Below, one piece after another: positions 25,731 through 34,084 of a DNA stretch of 64,000 nt. Below the pieces are notes generated by a model. The model was not told where the DNA came from and did no database searches. It saw nothing but the letters and a program-made list of their open reading frames with translations. This DNA is from Aliiroseovarius halocynthiae (GTDB lineage: Bacteria; Pseudomonadota; Alphaproteobacteria; Rhodobacterales; Rhodobacteraceae), in contig NZ_ML660022.1 in the NCBI RefSeq assembly GCF_007004645.1, positions 108,775-172,774 on the forward strand, read 5' to 3'. Position 1 is the first letter of the stretch. Each line of letters begins with the position of its first letter. The position numbers and the translations under genes were made by a program.

Positions 25731-27038
25731 ATGACGATTTCCTCCTCTCTCAGTGCCGGCGTGTCCGGACTGAACGCACATGCGACGAAACTTGCAACGA
25801 TTTCGGACAATATCGCCAACTCGTCGACTTTCGGATACAAACGGGCCACAGCAGATTTCCAAAGCCTTGTCATTGGCGGGCATGCTGGGGCTGGCACCTA
25901 TTCCGCGGGTGGCGTGCGCACCACAACTCAGCGCTTGATCGACGAACACGGGCCGCTGATTCCCACGTCAAATCCCATGGACATCGCAATTGGCGGGCGC
26001 GGCATGCTGCCCGTTACGCACGAAGTTCATGCTGCTTCAAATCCGGGTGAACGTCCGATGATGATGACCACAACGGGGTCTTTTCGAACAGATTCCGAAG
26101 GGGTTCTGAAAACTGAAACGGGGCTTGTTCTGCTGGGCTGGCCCGCAGACGCAGATGGCAATGTGGGAACATTTCCACGTGACACAGGTGTCGGGTTGGA
26201 ACCGGTTGTCATCAACGCCAACCAAACGGCAGGTGATCCAACCACCAATATGAAACTGGGTGTGAATTTGCCAGCCGTCGAAACCGGAGCAGGATCCCCG
26301 GGCACCCCGCTTCCTCTGTCGGTCGAATATTTCGGCAACCTTGGCACCTCGGAAACGCTGGATTTCACCTTCACACCAACAGTACCTGGCACCGGATCGT
26401 CCAACACCTGGACCATGCAGATCTCGGACAGCGCGTCGAACGGGGCTGTGATTGGCGAATACACCCTGGTCTTTGATGACAGTCGCGCGGATGGGGGCAC
26501 ATTGGCCTCGGTCACAGTAGTGTCTGGCGGAGCCTATAACGCGACTGAAGGCACTTTGGATCTGACCGTCGCGGGCGGCCCGTTATCCTTAACGATCGGC
26601 GGCATTGGCGACCCCAATGGCTTGACCCAGCTGTCCGACAGTTTCGCACCTGTCGCTATTACGAAAAACGGCTCTCCGGTTGGGAACCTTACCGCGGTCC
26701 AGATCGACGAACACGGATATATCAAGGCCACTTACGATACTGGGTTTATCCGCACGATCTATCAGGTGCCTTTGGTGGACGTGTCGAACCCAAACGGGCT
26801 GATGTCCATCTCGAGCCAAGCTTATCAGGTGTCACCAGACAGCGGGTCTTTCTTCATGTGGGATGCCGGTGACGGCCCAACGGGAGAGGTCGTTGGCTTC
26901 GCCCGTGAAGGGTCAACCACAGACGTGGCTGGTGAACTAACCAACCTGATCCAGACGCAACGCGCCTATAGCTCGAACGCGAAGGTCATCCAGACCGTCG
27001 ACGAGATGCTACAGGAAACAACCAACATCAAACGCTGA
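25731..27038 (+). CDS. flgE: Flagellar hook protein FlgE
   Basis: 435 residues. The N-terminal rod/hook motif is MTISSSLSAGVSGLNAHATKLATISDNIANSSTFGYKRA (seen at 1-39), and the matching C-terminal helix has LTNLIQTQRAYSSNAKVIQTVDEMLQ. The middle is a variable domain. These terminal heptads form the polymer core, so it is an axial hook subunit exported by the flagellar type III apparatus. It precedes flgK by 24 bases. Confidence 0.93.
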   Translation: MTISSSLSAGVSGLNAHATKLATISDNIANSSTFGYKRATADFQSLVIGGHAGAGTYSAGGVRTTTQRLIDEHGPLIPTSNPMDIAIGGRGMLPVTHEVHAASNPGERPMMMTTTGSFRTDSEGVLKTETGLVLLGWPADADGNVGTFPRDTGVGLEPVVINANQTAGDPTTNMKLGVNLPAVETGAGSPGTPLPLSVEYFGNLGTSETLDFTFTPTVPGTGSSNTWTMQISDSASNGAVIGEYTLVFDDSRADGGTLASVTVVSGGAYNATEGTLDLTVAGGPLSLTIGGIGDPNGLTQLSDSFAPVAITKNGSPVGNLTAVQIDEHGYIKATYDTGFIRTIYQVPLVDVSNPNGLMSISSQAYQVSPDSGSFFMWDAGDGPTGEVVGFAREGSTTDVAGELTNLIQTQRAYSSNAKVIQTVDEMLQETTNIKR

Positions 27039-27062
27039 TCTAGGGATGGAAAGTAGCTTCCA

Positions 27063-28520
27063 ATGACCATCTCGGGCGCCCTTCACAATGCATTGACTGG
27101 ACTGAACGCCAATGCGCGCGCAGCACAGCTGGTGTCTTCGAACGTCGCCAATGCGATGACCGAGGGGTATGGCGCCCGATCACTAGAGCTTTCGTCGCGC
27201 ACATTGGGCGGCGCGCCGTCCGGGGTTGTCATCGAAGGTGTGTACCGCCACGAGGATGCGCAGCTGCTGGGGGATCGGCGCATGTCCGATGCGGCAATGG
27301 GTCATGGCAATACCCGCTCCAACTTCCTGGCCGGGCTCGGAAAAGCATTGGGAAGCCCGGATCAACCAGGGTCTTTATCCGGGCGCATGGCCCAGTTCGA
27401 GGCCGCGCTAACCGAAGCCGCCGCCCGCCCCGACAGCGAAGCAACTCTGAATGCCAGTCTGAACGCTGCGCGCAATGTCGTGACGCATCTGAAAGCGACT
27501 TCAGACCACATTCAGGCGGCGCGCCTATCCGCAGATGGCGCCATCGCGCAAGAGGTTACGCAGCTCAATCAGGGCCTGAAAGACGTGCAAGGCCTGAACA
27601 CCAAGATTCGGGTGGCGCAGTCACGCGGCGCTGATCCTTCAGGCTTGATGGATCAGCGCCAACAAGCGATCGATGCTCTGTCATCAATCATCCCGATCAA
27701 ACAGGTGCCCCGCGATGGCAATCAGGTTGCATTAATCTCAAGCGGCGGGGCCATTCTGCTGGACGGCGTGCCGGCAGAGCTTGCGTTCTCGACCGTCAAC
27801 ATGATCGTGCCCGAGATGACGCAGGCCAGCGGTGCCTTGTCCGGCCTGACAATCAACGGTCAAGCGATCGATACGGGCGCCGACCGCAATGCCATCGCAG
27901 GCGGTTCCTTAGCTGCGCATTTCCAAGTTCGCGATGATCTGGCCATCACCGCTCAGGAACAGGTTGATGCCTTCGCCCGTGATCTGGTCGAACGGTTTCA
28001 GGATCCCGCACTGGACGCTACGCGCGCACCGGGCGCTGCTGGCCTGTTCACAGATGCAGGCGCATTGTTTGATCCGGCTGACGAAGTGGCGCTCAGCACG
28101 CGGCTGACATTGAACCCGGCAGTCGACCCCACCCAAGGCGGCGCTCTGTGGCGCTTGCGTGACGGGTTGGGGGCTGCCACCCCCGGCAATGTGGGCAATG
28201 CCACGCTTCTGGGTGACATGATAGATGCACTTGATGCGCCCAAAGTGGCCGCTTCAGGTGGATTTTCTGGCATCGCACGATCTGCGTCTGGTCTGGCGGC
28301 TGATCTTCTGAACAAGATCACCGGTACCCGCGAGCAAACCGAAACGCGGCTAAGTTTTGACACGGCACAAAATGACAGCCTGCGCCAGATGGAACTGGCG
28401 CAGGGCGTTGATACGGATGCAGAAATGCAAAAACTGCTGGTGATCGAACAAGCCTTCGCGGCAAACGCGCAAGTGGTCACGGCGGCGGATGAAATGATGC
28501 AGCTTTTGTTGGGAATGTAA
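27063..28520 (+). CDS. flgK: Flagellar hook-associated protein 1 FlgK
   Basis: 485 residues. The N-terminal flagellar-rod motif has ALTGLNANARAAQLVSSNVANAMTEGYGAR. The C-terminal coil has LVIEQAFAANAQVVTAADEMMQLLLGM. Position after flgE and before flgL is the usual order. It forms the hook-filament junction with FlgL. Middle region GLNTKIRVAQSRGADPSGLMDQRQ is the conserved FlgK segment. Confidence 0.93.
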   Translation: MTISGALHNALTGLNANARAAQLVSSNVANAMTEGYGARSLELSSRTLGGAPSGVVIEGVYRHEDAQLLGDRRMSDAAMGHGNTRSNFLAGLGKALGSPDQPGSLSGRMAQFEAALTEAAARPDSEATLNASLNAARNVVTHLKATSDHIQAARLSADGAIAQEVTQLNQGLKDVQGLNTKIRVAQSRGADPSGLMDQRQQAIDALSSIIPIKQVPRDGNQVALISSGGAILLDGVPAELAFSTVNMIVPEMTQASGALSGLTINGQAIDTGADRNAIAGGSLAAHFQVRDDLAITAQEQVDAFARDLVERFQDPALDATRAPGAAGLFTDAGALFDPADEVALSTRLTLNPAVDPTQGGALWRLRDGLGAATPGNVGNATLLGDMIDALDAPKVAASGGFSGIARSASGLAADLLNKITGTREQTETRLSFDTAQNDSLRQMELAQGVDTDAEMQKLLVIEQAFAANAQVVTAADEMMQLLLGM

Positions 28521-28530
28521 GGGGCATGAC

Positions 28531-29541
28531 ATGAGCATTCCAACATTTGGCGACATGGCCAGCACCTTCTTGTCCCGTCGGCACAACACGCAAATGCGGC
28601 AAGAGCTGACTCGGCTCAGCACCGAGATGTCGACAGGCCGAAAAACCGATCTGGGGTCGAGCACCACCGGGGGTATCGGCGCCGTGGCCGGGATTGAGCA
28701 CAGCCTTAAACTTATGGCTGCTCACAAACAGGCTACGACCGAAGCGCGGCTGATGGCGGATACAACGCAGGTGGCGTTAACCACGATCCATACGCAGGCG
28801 CTGGATTTGTCCAACGGGCTGATTGCCGCACGCAGTGCGAACAATGCCACCCTGTTGCAAACGACAGCTGTAGACGCTGAGCAGAAGTTCGCCTCGATCA
28901 TTTCGAAGCTGAACACAGACGCTGGTGGCAGGTCGCTGTTCGCGGGATCCGCCACCGACCAGCCCGCTCTGGCTGACGCTGATACGATTATCGGGGAACT
29001 GATGACCGCCATCGCCGGCGAAGTAACGGCCACCGGAATCGCCGCGCAAATCGATGACTGGTTCAACACTCCCGGCGGCGGCTTTGAAACTCTGGGCTAT
29101 CTGGGCGCTGATGAAAGCTATGGCCCTATTCGGTTGGGAAATGGCGAGACGGCCACCTTGCCTGTCCGCGCAAATGATGACGAGATTCGCGGCCTTCTGT
29201 CCGCGGTTGCAAAGACCGTGGTTCTGGCCCAAGGCGCGCTGAACGGGGATTTGGATCAGCAGCAAACACTTGCCGAGATGTCATCAAATGCCCTGCTGGG
29301 TGCGATTGACCGGACCACGCTGCTGCAGGCACGGGTGGGGGCGGTCGAAGCACGGATAGAAAACGCTGTTGCCCACAACACGGCCGAACAGCAAGCGCTC
29401 GAGCTGTCTTACAACAACCTGACTGCGGCGGACCCCTATGAAACGGCCACACGCCTGGAACAGCTCTATGGCCAGATGGAGGCGATGTATATGACAACTG
29501 CCCGCCTGTCGAAACTCAGCTTCACGGATTACATGCGATGA
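28531..29541 (+). CDS. flgL: Flagellar hook-associated protein FlgL (flagellin-like)
   Basis: 336 residues with the flagellin-type N-terminal coil (RRHNTQMRQELTRLSTEMSTG) and a C-terminal coil ending LYGQMEAMYMTTARLSKLSF. Ten bases after flgK; its TGA overlaps the flgI start by four bases, so translation is probably coupled. It is the second junction protein between hook and filament. Length and the coil at both ends distinguish it from the longer filament flagellin. Confidence 0.88.
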   Translation: MSIPTFGDMASTFLSRRHNTQMRQELTRLSTEMSTGRKTDLGSSTTGGIGAVAGIEHSLKLMAAHKQATTEARLMADTTQVALTTIHTQALDLSNGLIAARSANNATLLQTTAVDAEQKFASIISKLNTDAGGRSLFAGSATDQPALADADTIIGELMTAIAGEVTATGIAAQIDDWFNTPGGGFETLGYLGADESYGPIRLGNGETATLPVRANDDEIRGLLSAVAKTVVLAQGALNGDLDQQQTLAEMSSNALLGAIDRTTLLQARVGAVEARIENAVAHNTAEQQALELSYNNLTAADPYETATRLEQLYGQMEAMYMTTARLSKLSFTDYMR

Positions 29542-30641
29542 GACATCTGTTCACCGTCCTGACGGTTCTATTTGCCCTGACCACAGCGGCGCAGGCGAAT
29601 TCGATTCGAATTAAAGATCTGGTCGAGTTCGACGGTGTGCGCGGCAACGATTTGGTCGGGTATGGCCTTGTGGTCGGGCTAAACGGAACTGGGGACGGCA
29701 TCCGCAACGCGCCGTTCACAGAAGACATAATGTCGAACATTCTGGAACGTTTGGGCGTTAACATCACAGGCGAACAATTCCGACCGAAAAACGTAGCTGC
29801 GGTGTTCGTCACCGCGTCCCTTCCGCCTTTTGCACGAACCGGATCACGGATTGATGTGACCGTATCAGCCATCGGAGACGCGAAAAGCCTATTGGGCGGC
29901 ACTCTGATCATGACACCTTTGAATGCCGCGGATGGCGAAATCTATGCCGTTGGGCAGGGCACTGTGATCGCCGGCGGGGCCAGTGCTGAAGGCGACGGCG
30001 CCCAAGTGATCAAAGGCGTCCCGACCAGCGGCGTAATCCCAAGCGGTGCGCGGGTGGAACGCGAGATCGACTTTGATTTTACCAAGTTGAAATCTATCCG
30101 TCTGGCCCTTCGCACCCCCGACTTCACCACCGCAGAGCGCATTGAACGCGCCATCAACGGCAAGTATGGCCGCGTCGTGTCGCGGATGTTGGATAGCGGC
30201 ACAGTGGTGGTCGATATCTCTGCAACACGTGCGATTTCTCCGGCGCATGCGTTGGGCACGATTGAAAACATTGGGGTTGAACCGGAACGGCGCGCGCGGG
30301 TCGTCGTCGACCAGCGTTCCGGTACAATCGTAATGGGCGAAGACGTCCGCATTAGCCGGGTGGCAGTCTCGCAGGGGAACTTGACCTTGCGCATTCAAGA
30401 ACAGCCCATTGTGGTACAACCCAACCCGTTCTCGGACGGCGAGGCAATCGTGGTGCCCCGCACCAATGCCGCGATCGAAGAAGAACCGGGCATCGGACTG
30501 GCGGAAGTTAGCGGCGGCGCGTCGTTGTCCGAATTGGTTGCTGGGCTGAACGCCTTAGGCGTTGCCCCGCGCGACATGATCGACATCCTTAAAAGCATCA
30601 AAGCGGCAGGTGCGCTTCATGCAGAATTCATCGTGCGCTAG
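29538..30641 (+). CDS. flgI: Flagellar P-ring protein FlgI
   Basis: 367 residues with a signal peptide (MRHLFTVLTVLFALTTAAQA) that sends it to the periplasm. The family pattern RIKDLVEFDGVRGNDLVGYGLVVGLNGTGD is at the start, with VSAIGDAKSLLGGTLIMTPL in the middle and a conserved end (LNALGVAPRDMIDILKSIKAAGALHAE). It builds the bushing ring around the rod in the peptidoglycan layer. It ends eight bases before a convergent KAS III gene. Confidence 0.95.
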   Translation: MRHLFTVLTVLFALTTAAQANSIRIKDLVEFDGVRGNDLVGYGLVVGLNGTGDGIRNAPFTEDIMSNILERLGVNITGEQFRPKNVAAVFVTASLPPFARTGSRIDVTVSAIGDAKSLLGGTLIMTPLNAADGEIYAVGQGTVIAGGASAEGDGAQVIKGVPTSGVIPSGARVEREIDFDFTKLKSIRLALRTPDFTTAERIERAINGKYGRVVSRMLDSGTVVVDISATRAISPAHALGTIENIGVEPERRARVVVDQRSGTIVMGEDVRISRVAVSQGNLTLRIQEQPIVVQPNPFSDGEAIVVPRTNAAIEEEPGIGLAEVSGGASLSELVAGLNALGVAPRDMIDILKSIKAAGALHAEFIVR

Positions 30642-30648
30642 CACCCAT

Positions 30649-31776
30649 TCAAGCGCGGCGCACCACGACAGAACCAACGGAATAGCCCGCACCGAAGGAA
30701 CAGATCACACCCGTATCTCCCGGGGATAAATCGCCCGAGTATTTTGAGAATGCGATGATCGACCCCGCAGACGATGTGTTGGCATAGTCCTGAAGAATGT
30801 TGGGTTGCTCGCCGTCTTCTGGTGTCCGCCCCAAAACCTTCTTCCCGATGAAGTCATTCATGGTCTTGTTGGCTTGATGCAGCCATAGACGTTTAAGATC
30901 GTCTTGCCCCACACCAATATCGCCGATGTGCTCCAGGATGTGCTTGGACACAATCGGCAGCACCTCTTTGAACACTTTCCGTCCGTTCTGCATGAACTGC
31001 ATGTCACGGCGGTCGGGCAGATCGGCAGTATCTGCACGCGTGCGACGCAGGAAGCCATTGTTGTTGCGAATGTTGTTCGAGAACTGCGTCAGGCAACGTG
31101 TCGACAGGATCTCGAAATGATCGCCTTGGGCGTCTTCCTTGCGTTCAATCAGCGTCGCAGTGGCCACATCGCCAAAGATGAAATGGCAATCACGGTCGCG
31201 CCATTCCAAATGGGCCGAGCAGATCTCGGGGTTCACAACCAATGCCCGTTTGACCGAGCCCGATCGGATCATATCCGCGGCCGCCTGAATGCCAAATGTC
31301 GCCGAAGAGCACGCCACGTTCATATCAAAGGCAAAGCCGCGCGCGCCCAGCGCCTGCTGAATCTCGATCGCGATGGCCGGATAGGCGCGTTCGTGGTTCG
31401 ACGCCGCACAGACCACCAAATCCACGTCCGCCGCGTCGCAACCTGCCTGCGCCAAGGCCTTTCGACAGGCATCAACACCCATCTCGGTCATGATACCGGG
31501 TTCGTCGTCCGCACGTTCACGCAGGGTCGGGTGCATCACCGCGGGGTCCAACACTCCGGTTTTATCCATAACAAAACGCTGATGAATGCCCGAGGCCGAA
31601 ACGATGAAGTCTTCGGACGAATGGCCAATTTCAGCCATGTCACCCGCCGCAATAGCATCGGCATTCTTTGCATTGAACGCATTCGCATAGGCGTTAAACG
31701 CTTCGACAAGTTCAGCATTCGAGATGATTTCAGACGGGGTGAAGACCCCAGTTCCGGAAATGACGGGTTGGTGCAT
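30649..31776 (-). CDS. Beta-ketoacyl-ACP synthase III family enzyme
   Basis: 375 residues from ATG 31776, which has GAGGA upstream. The catalytic triad is Cys 156 (VACSSATFG), His 300 (LHQANKTM) and Asn 333 (ANTSSAGS), typical of condensing enzymes that use acyl-CoA as primer. It is longer than FabH, with an N-terminal insert (residues 28-52, AFNAYANAFN...). It may be a secondary FabH or make a specialised acyl product. No other fatty-acid gene is adjacent, so the substrate is unknown. Confidence 0.9.
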   Translation of the reverse strand: MHQPVISGTGVFTPSEIISNAELVEAFNAYANAFNAKNADAIAAGDMAEIGHSSEDFIVSASGIHQRFVMDKTGVLDPAVMHPTLRERADDEPGIMTEMGVDACRKALAQAGCDAADVDLVVCAASNHERAYPAIAIEIQQALGARGFAFDMNVACSSATFGIQAAADMIRSGSVKRALVVNPEICSAHLEWRDRDCHFIFGDVATATLIERKEDAQGDHFEILSTRCLTQFSNNIRNNNGFLRRTRADTADLPDRRDMQFMQNGRKVFKEVLPIVSKHILEHIGDIGVGQDDLKRLWLHQANKTMNDFIGKKVLGRTPEDGEQPNILQDYANTSSAGSIIAFSKYSGDLSPGDTGVICSFGAGYSVGSVVVRRA

Positions 31777-31855
31777 GATTGGCTCCTCGCAGGTTCTGCT
31801 AAAAAAGCAGGAAGCACGGCCCACGACAAGGGGAGATGCCCCTAGGTCACCCGTG

Positions 31856-32503
31856 TTAAAACGGGCATTTCGCCTTAATCGTCACGCCTTTTCCGCCATC
31901 GGGGTGCCGTAACCGCAGGCTTTCGGCGTGCAACATCAAGCGCGGCGCGTTCAAGGCTTCGCCCGTTGCATAAAATGGATCGCCCAAAATGGGATGACCC
32001 AGTTCCAGCATATGCACGCGCAGCTGGTGGCTGCGGCCCGTCTGCGGAAACAGCCGCATTCGCGTCGCGTTTTCCTCGTACCGAAGGACTTTCCAGTCGG
32101 TCACGGCGGGCTTTCCATTTTCGAAATCGACATGCTGTTTCGGACGATTTGGCCAATCGACGATCAAGGGCAGATCAACGGTGCCTTCCCGTTCCTCGAC
32201 CCGTCCAAAGACGCGCGCCAGATAGGTTTTCTTGGTCTGCCGTTTTTCGAACTGAAGCCCCAGATGGCGCTGTGCGTGAGCGCTGAGCGCAAAGACCATC
32301 ACGCCCGAGGTATCGCGGTCCAAACGGTGGACCAGAAGCGCTTCTGGAAACACGGCCTGCACGCGGGCGATCAAGCAGTCGGCCAGATGCGCGCCCTTGC
32401 CCGGCACGGACAACAGGCCCGACGGCTTGTCAACGAACAAAAGTTCGTGGTCTTGATGCAGGATCACAAGGGGATCTTGGGGCGGGTTATATTCAGACGA
32501 CAT
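31856..32503 (-). CDS. RluA-family RNA pseudouridine synthase
   Basis: 215 residues. The catalytic motif HRLDRDTSG is at 59-67 (Asp 62), preceded by FVDKPSGLLSVPGKG. A C-terminal segment GRSHQLRVHMLELGHPILGDPFYA is characteristic of the RluA group. It converts uridine to pseudouridine in rRNA or tRNA; the short length suggests RluA-like (23S/tRNA) rather than RluC/D with an S4 domain. Confidence 0.92.
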   Translation of the reverse strand: MSSEYNPPQDPLVILHQDHELLFVDKPSGLLSVPGKGAHLADCLIARVQAVFPEALLVHRLDRDTSGVMVFALSAHAQRHLGLQFEKRQTKKTYLARVFGRVEEREGTVDLPLIVDWPNRPKQHVDFENGKPAVTDWKVLRYEENATRMRLFPQTGRSHQLRVHMLELGHPILGDPFYATGEALNAPRLMLHAESLRLRHPDGGKGVTIKAKCPF

Positions 32504-32539
32504 GCGCGCGGGATAGCCGCTGAGGCCAAGTGCCGCAAG

Positions 32540-33442
32540 TCACCGCTTGCGCCGCATTTGCCGAAACATCGACGTCGTATACACAATCAAAGCCAGCCAA
32601 ATCAGCGGGAAGGCAATCAGTTTGGCGCCGCCGAATGGCTCGCGGAAGATAAACACCGCAACCAGAAAGATCATTGTCGGCGCGATGTATTGCAAGATAC
32701 CGATGGTCGACAGGCGCAGCAGTTTCGCGCCATTTGCATAGACCATCAGGGGCACCGCCGTAACGATCCCGCAGCCCATCAGAAGCAGTGTATTCCCGGT
32801 CGATGTGAACAAATGCCCCTGCCCGGTCGCGCCAAGCCAGACAACATAGGCCAATGCAGGAGGCGTCAAGATCAAGACCTCAAGCAGGAACCCCTGATTG
32901 GGACCGATGGGAAGCGATTTCTTGAAATAGGCATAGAAGCCCCAAGTAAGCATCAGACCCAGCGCGACCATTGGCAACCTGCCAGCGTCGACCGTCAGCA
33001 CGATCACAGCCAATGCCGCCAGAAGTACTGACACCCATTGCGCGCGGGACAACCGTTCACCCAGCAGCATTGCCCCCATCACGATCGAGAAGAGCGGATT
33101 GATGTAATATCCCAGTGCGGCCTCGACGGTTTGCCCGGCGCCAATCGCCCAGATGTAAATCCCCCAGTTCACCGAGATCAGCGTGGCCGTGACCAGAGCC
33201 AGCATCAGGCTGCGACGGTCAGTCAGAACCGCCTTCAAATCGCGTGTACGCCCCATAGCGATCAGCACGGCGCCCGCAACGGGCACGGACCAGATGACGC
33301 GATGCGCCAGCACCTCGGTCGCAGGCATATGGGTCAGAAGCTTCAGGTAAAGCGGCAGAAATCCCCACAGAACGTAAGCCGTGATCGCAAAGGCAAGCCC
33401 TTGCGGCGTATCGATATTCTCGGGTTTGGTGGGTGTTGTCAT
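32540..33442 (-). CDS. rarD: RarD/EamA-type transporter
   Basis: 300 residues from ATG 33442, which has GGAG upstream. It has ten predicted helices and the family-specific opening GLAFAITAYVLWGFLPLYLKLL with HRVIWSVPVA; later LGYYINPLFSIVMGAMLLGERLSRAQWVSVLLAALAV is the EamA repeat. Members of this family export amino-acid-like or drug-like molecules; the substrate is unknown. It is a single gene between the pseudouridine synthase and a broken acetyltransferase. Confidence 0.85.
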   Translation of the reverse strand: MTTPTKPENIDTPQGLAFAITAYVLWGFLPLYLKLLTHMPATEVLAHRVIWSVPVAGAVLIAMGRTRDLKAVLTDRRSLMLALVTATLISVNWGIYIWAIGAGQTVEAALGYYINPLFSIVMGAMLLGERLSRAQWVSVLLAALAVIVLTVDAGRLPMVALGLMLTWGFYAYFKKSLPIGPNQGFLLEVLILTPPALAYVVWLGATGQGHLFTSTGNTLLLMGCGIVTAVPLMVYANGAKLLRLSTIGILQYIAPTMIFLVAVFIFREPFGGAKLIAFPLIWLALIVYTTSMFRQMRRKR

Positions 33443-33516
33443 CGCGCGCTCCAATCTCTGCCTTTATGGCAGGCGCGTGCAGTCATTGGATAGGGTGATT
33501 TCTTTGAAAGATCACA

Positions 33517-34084
33517 TCACGACTTGTGATGCATCGCACCCAACCGAGCTGCCTTGGTTTTCTGCCACCCAGCACGATCCAGACGATAGCATTTCCAAGC
33601 AAGCACACTGCCAGACAAATCAAGATCTTCGTCGCTGGTGAACACGGCGCCGATCTTCATTGTCGCCTTTTGCGACCGGATATTGTCAGGTGCGACGTGA
33701 AACCAAACGCGATCAAACTGCAAGAACGCGTGATCAAGCATCAGCTGCTTCATGCGAAAATTCACCTCTCCGCCCCAATAGCGGTGGTTGAGGAACGTAA
33801 ACCCAATGGCGATATCATCCGGCGCATCGGGACCAACATAATAGCGCGAGCTATCCGATGACCTGATCCGTCGCCCTGTCAATGACAATCAACGTACCAC
33901 CGGAGGCCAGAAGCATATCGAAATAGGGATCAAACACATCGCGCTGATAGCGATCTTTCGCGGGATGACCTGCCCAAGTCTGGGGATCACTGGCGGCATT
34001 GAAAAGGGCCTCGCGATCCTCTTCCCGCAGCCCGTGCAGGCGCAGCGTTTCGCCGTCAAGACTTGGCTGATTATCGAAGGTCAC
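33517..34084 (-). pseudogene. GNAT acetyltransferase, frameshifted
   Basis: The first 77 residues (MTFDNQPSLDGETLRLHGLREEDREALF...) stop in frame at TAG near 33851. The rest of a RimJ-like acetyltransferase continues in another frame from about 33852 down to 33517: SSRYYVGPDAPDDIAIGFTFLNHRYWGG, then HVAPDNIRSQKATMKIGA. Joining QVIG to SSRYYV across the site needs removal of one base, giving a protein of normal length (about 187). The start overlaps the GcvT-type gene at 34081 by four bases. Either a recent inactivation or a sequencing error; the good preservation of both halves favours one of these over old decay. Confidence 0.8.
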
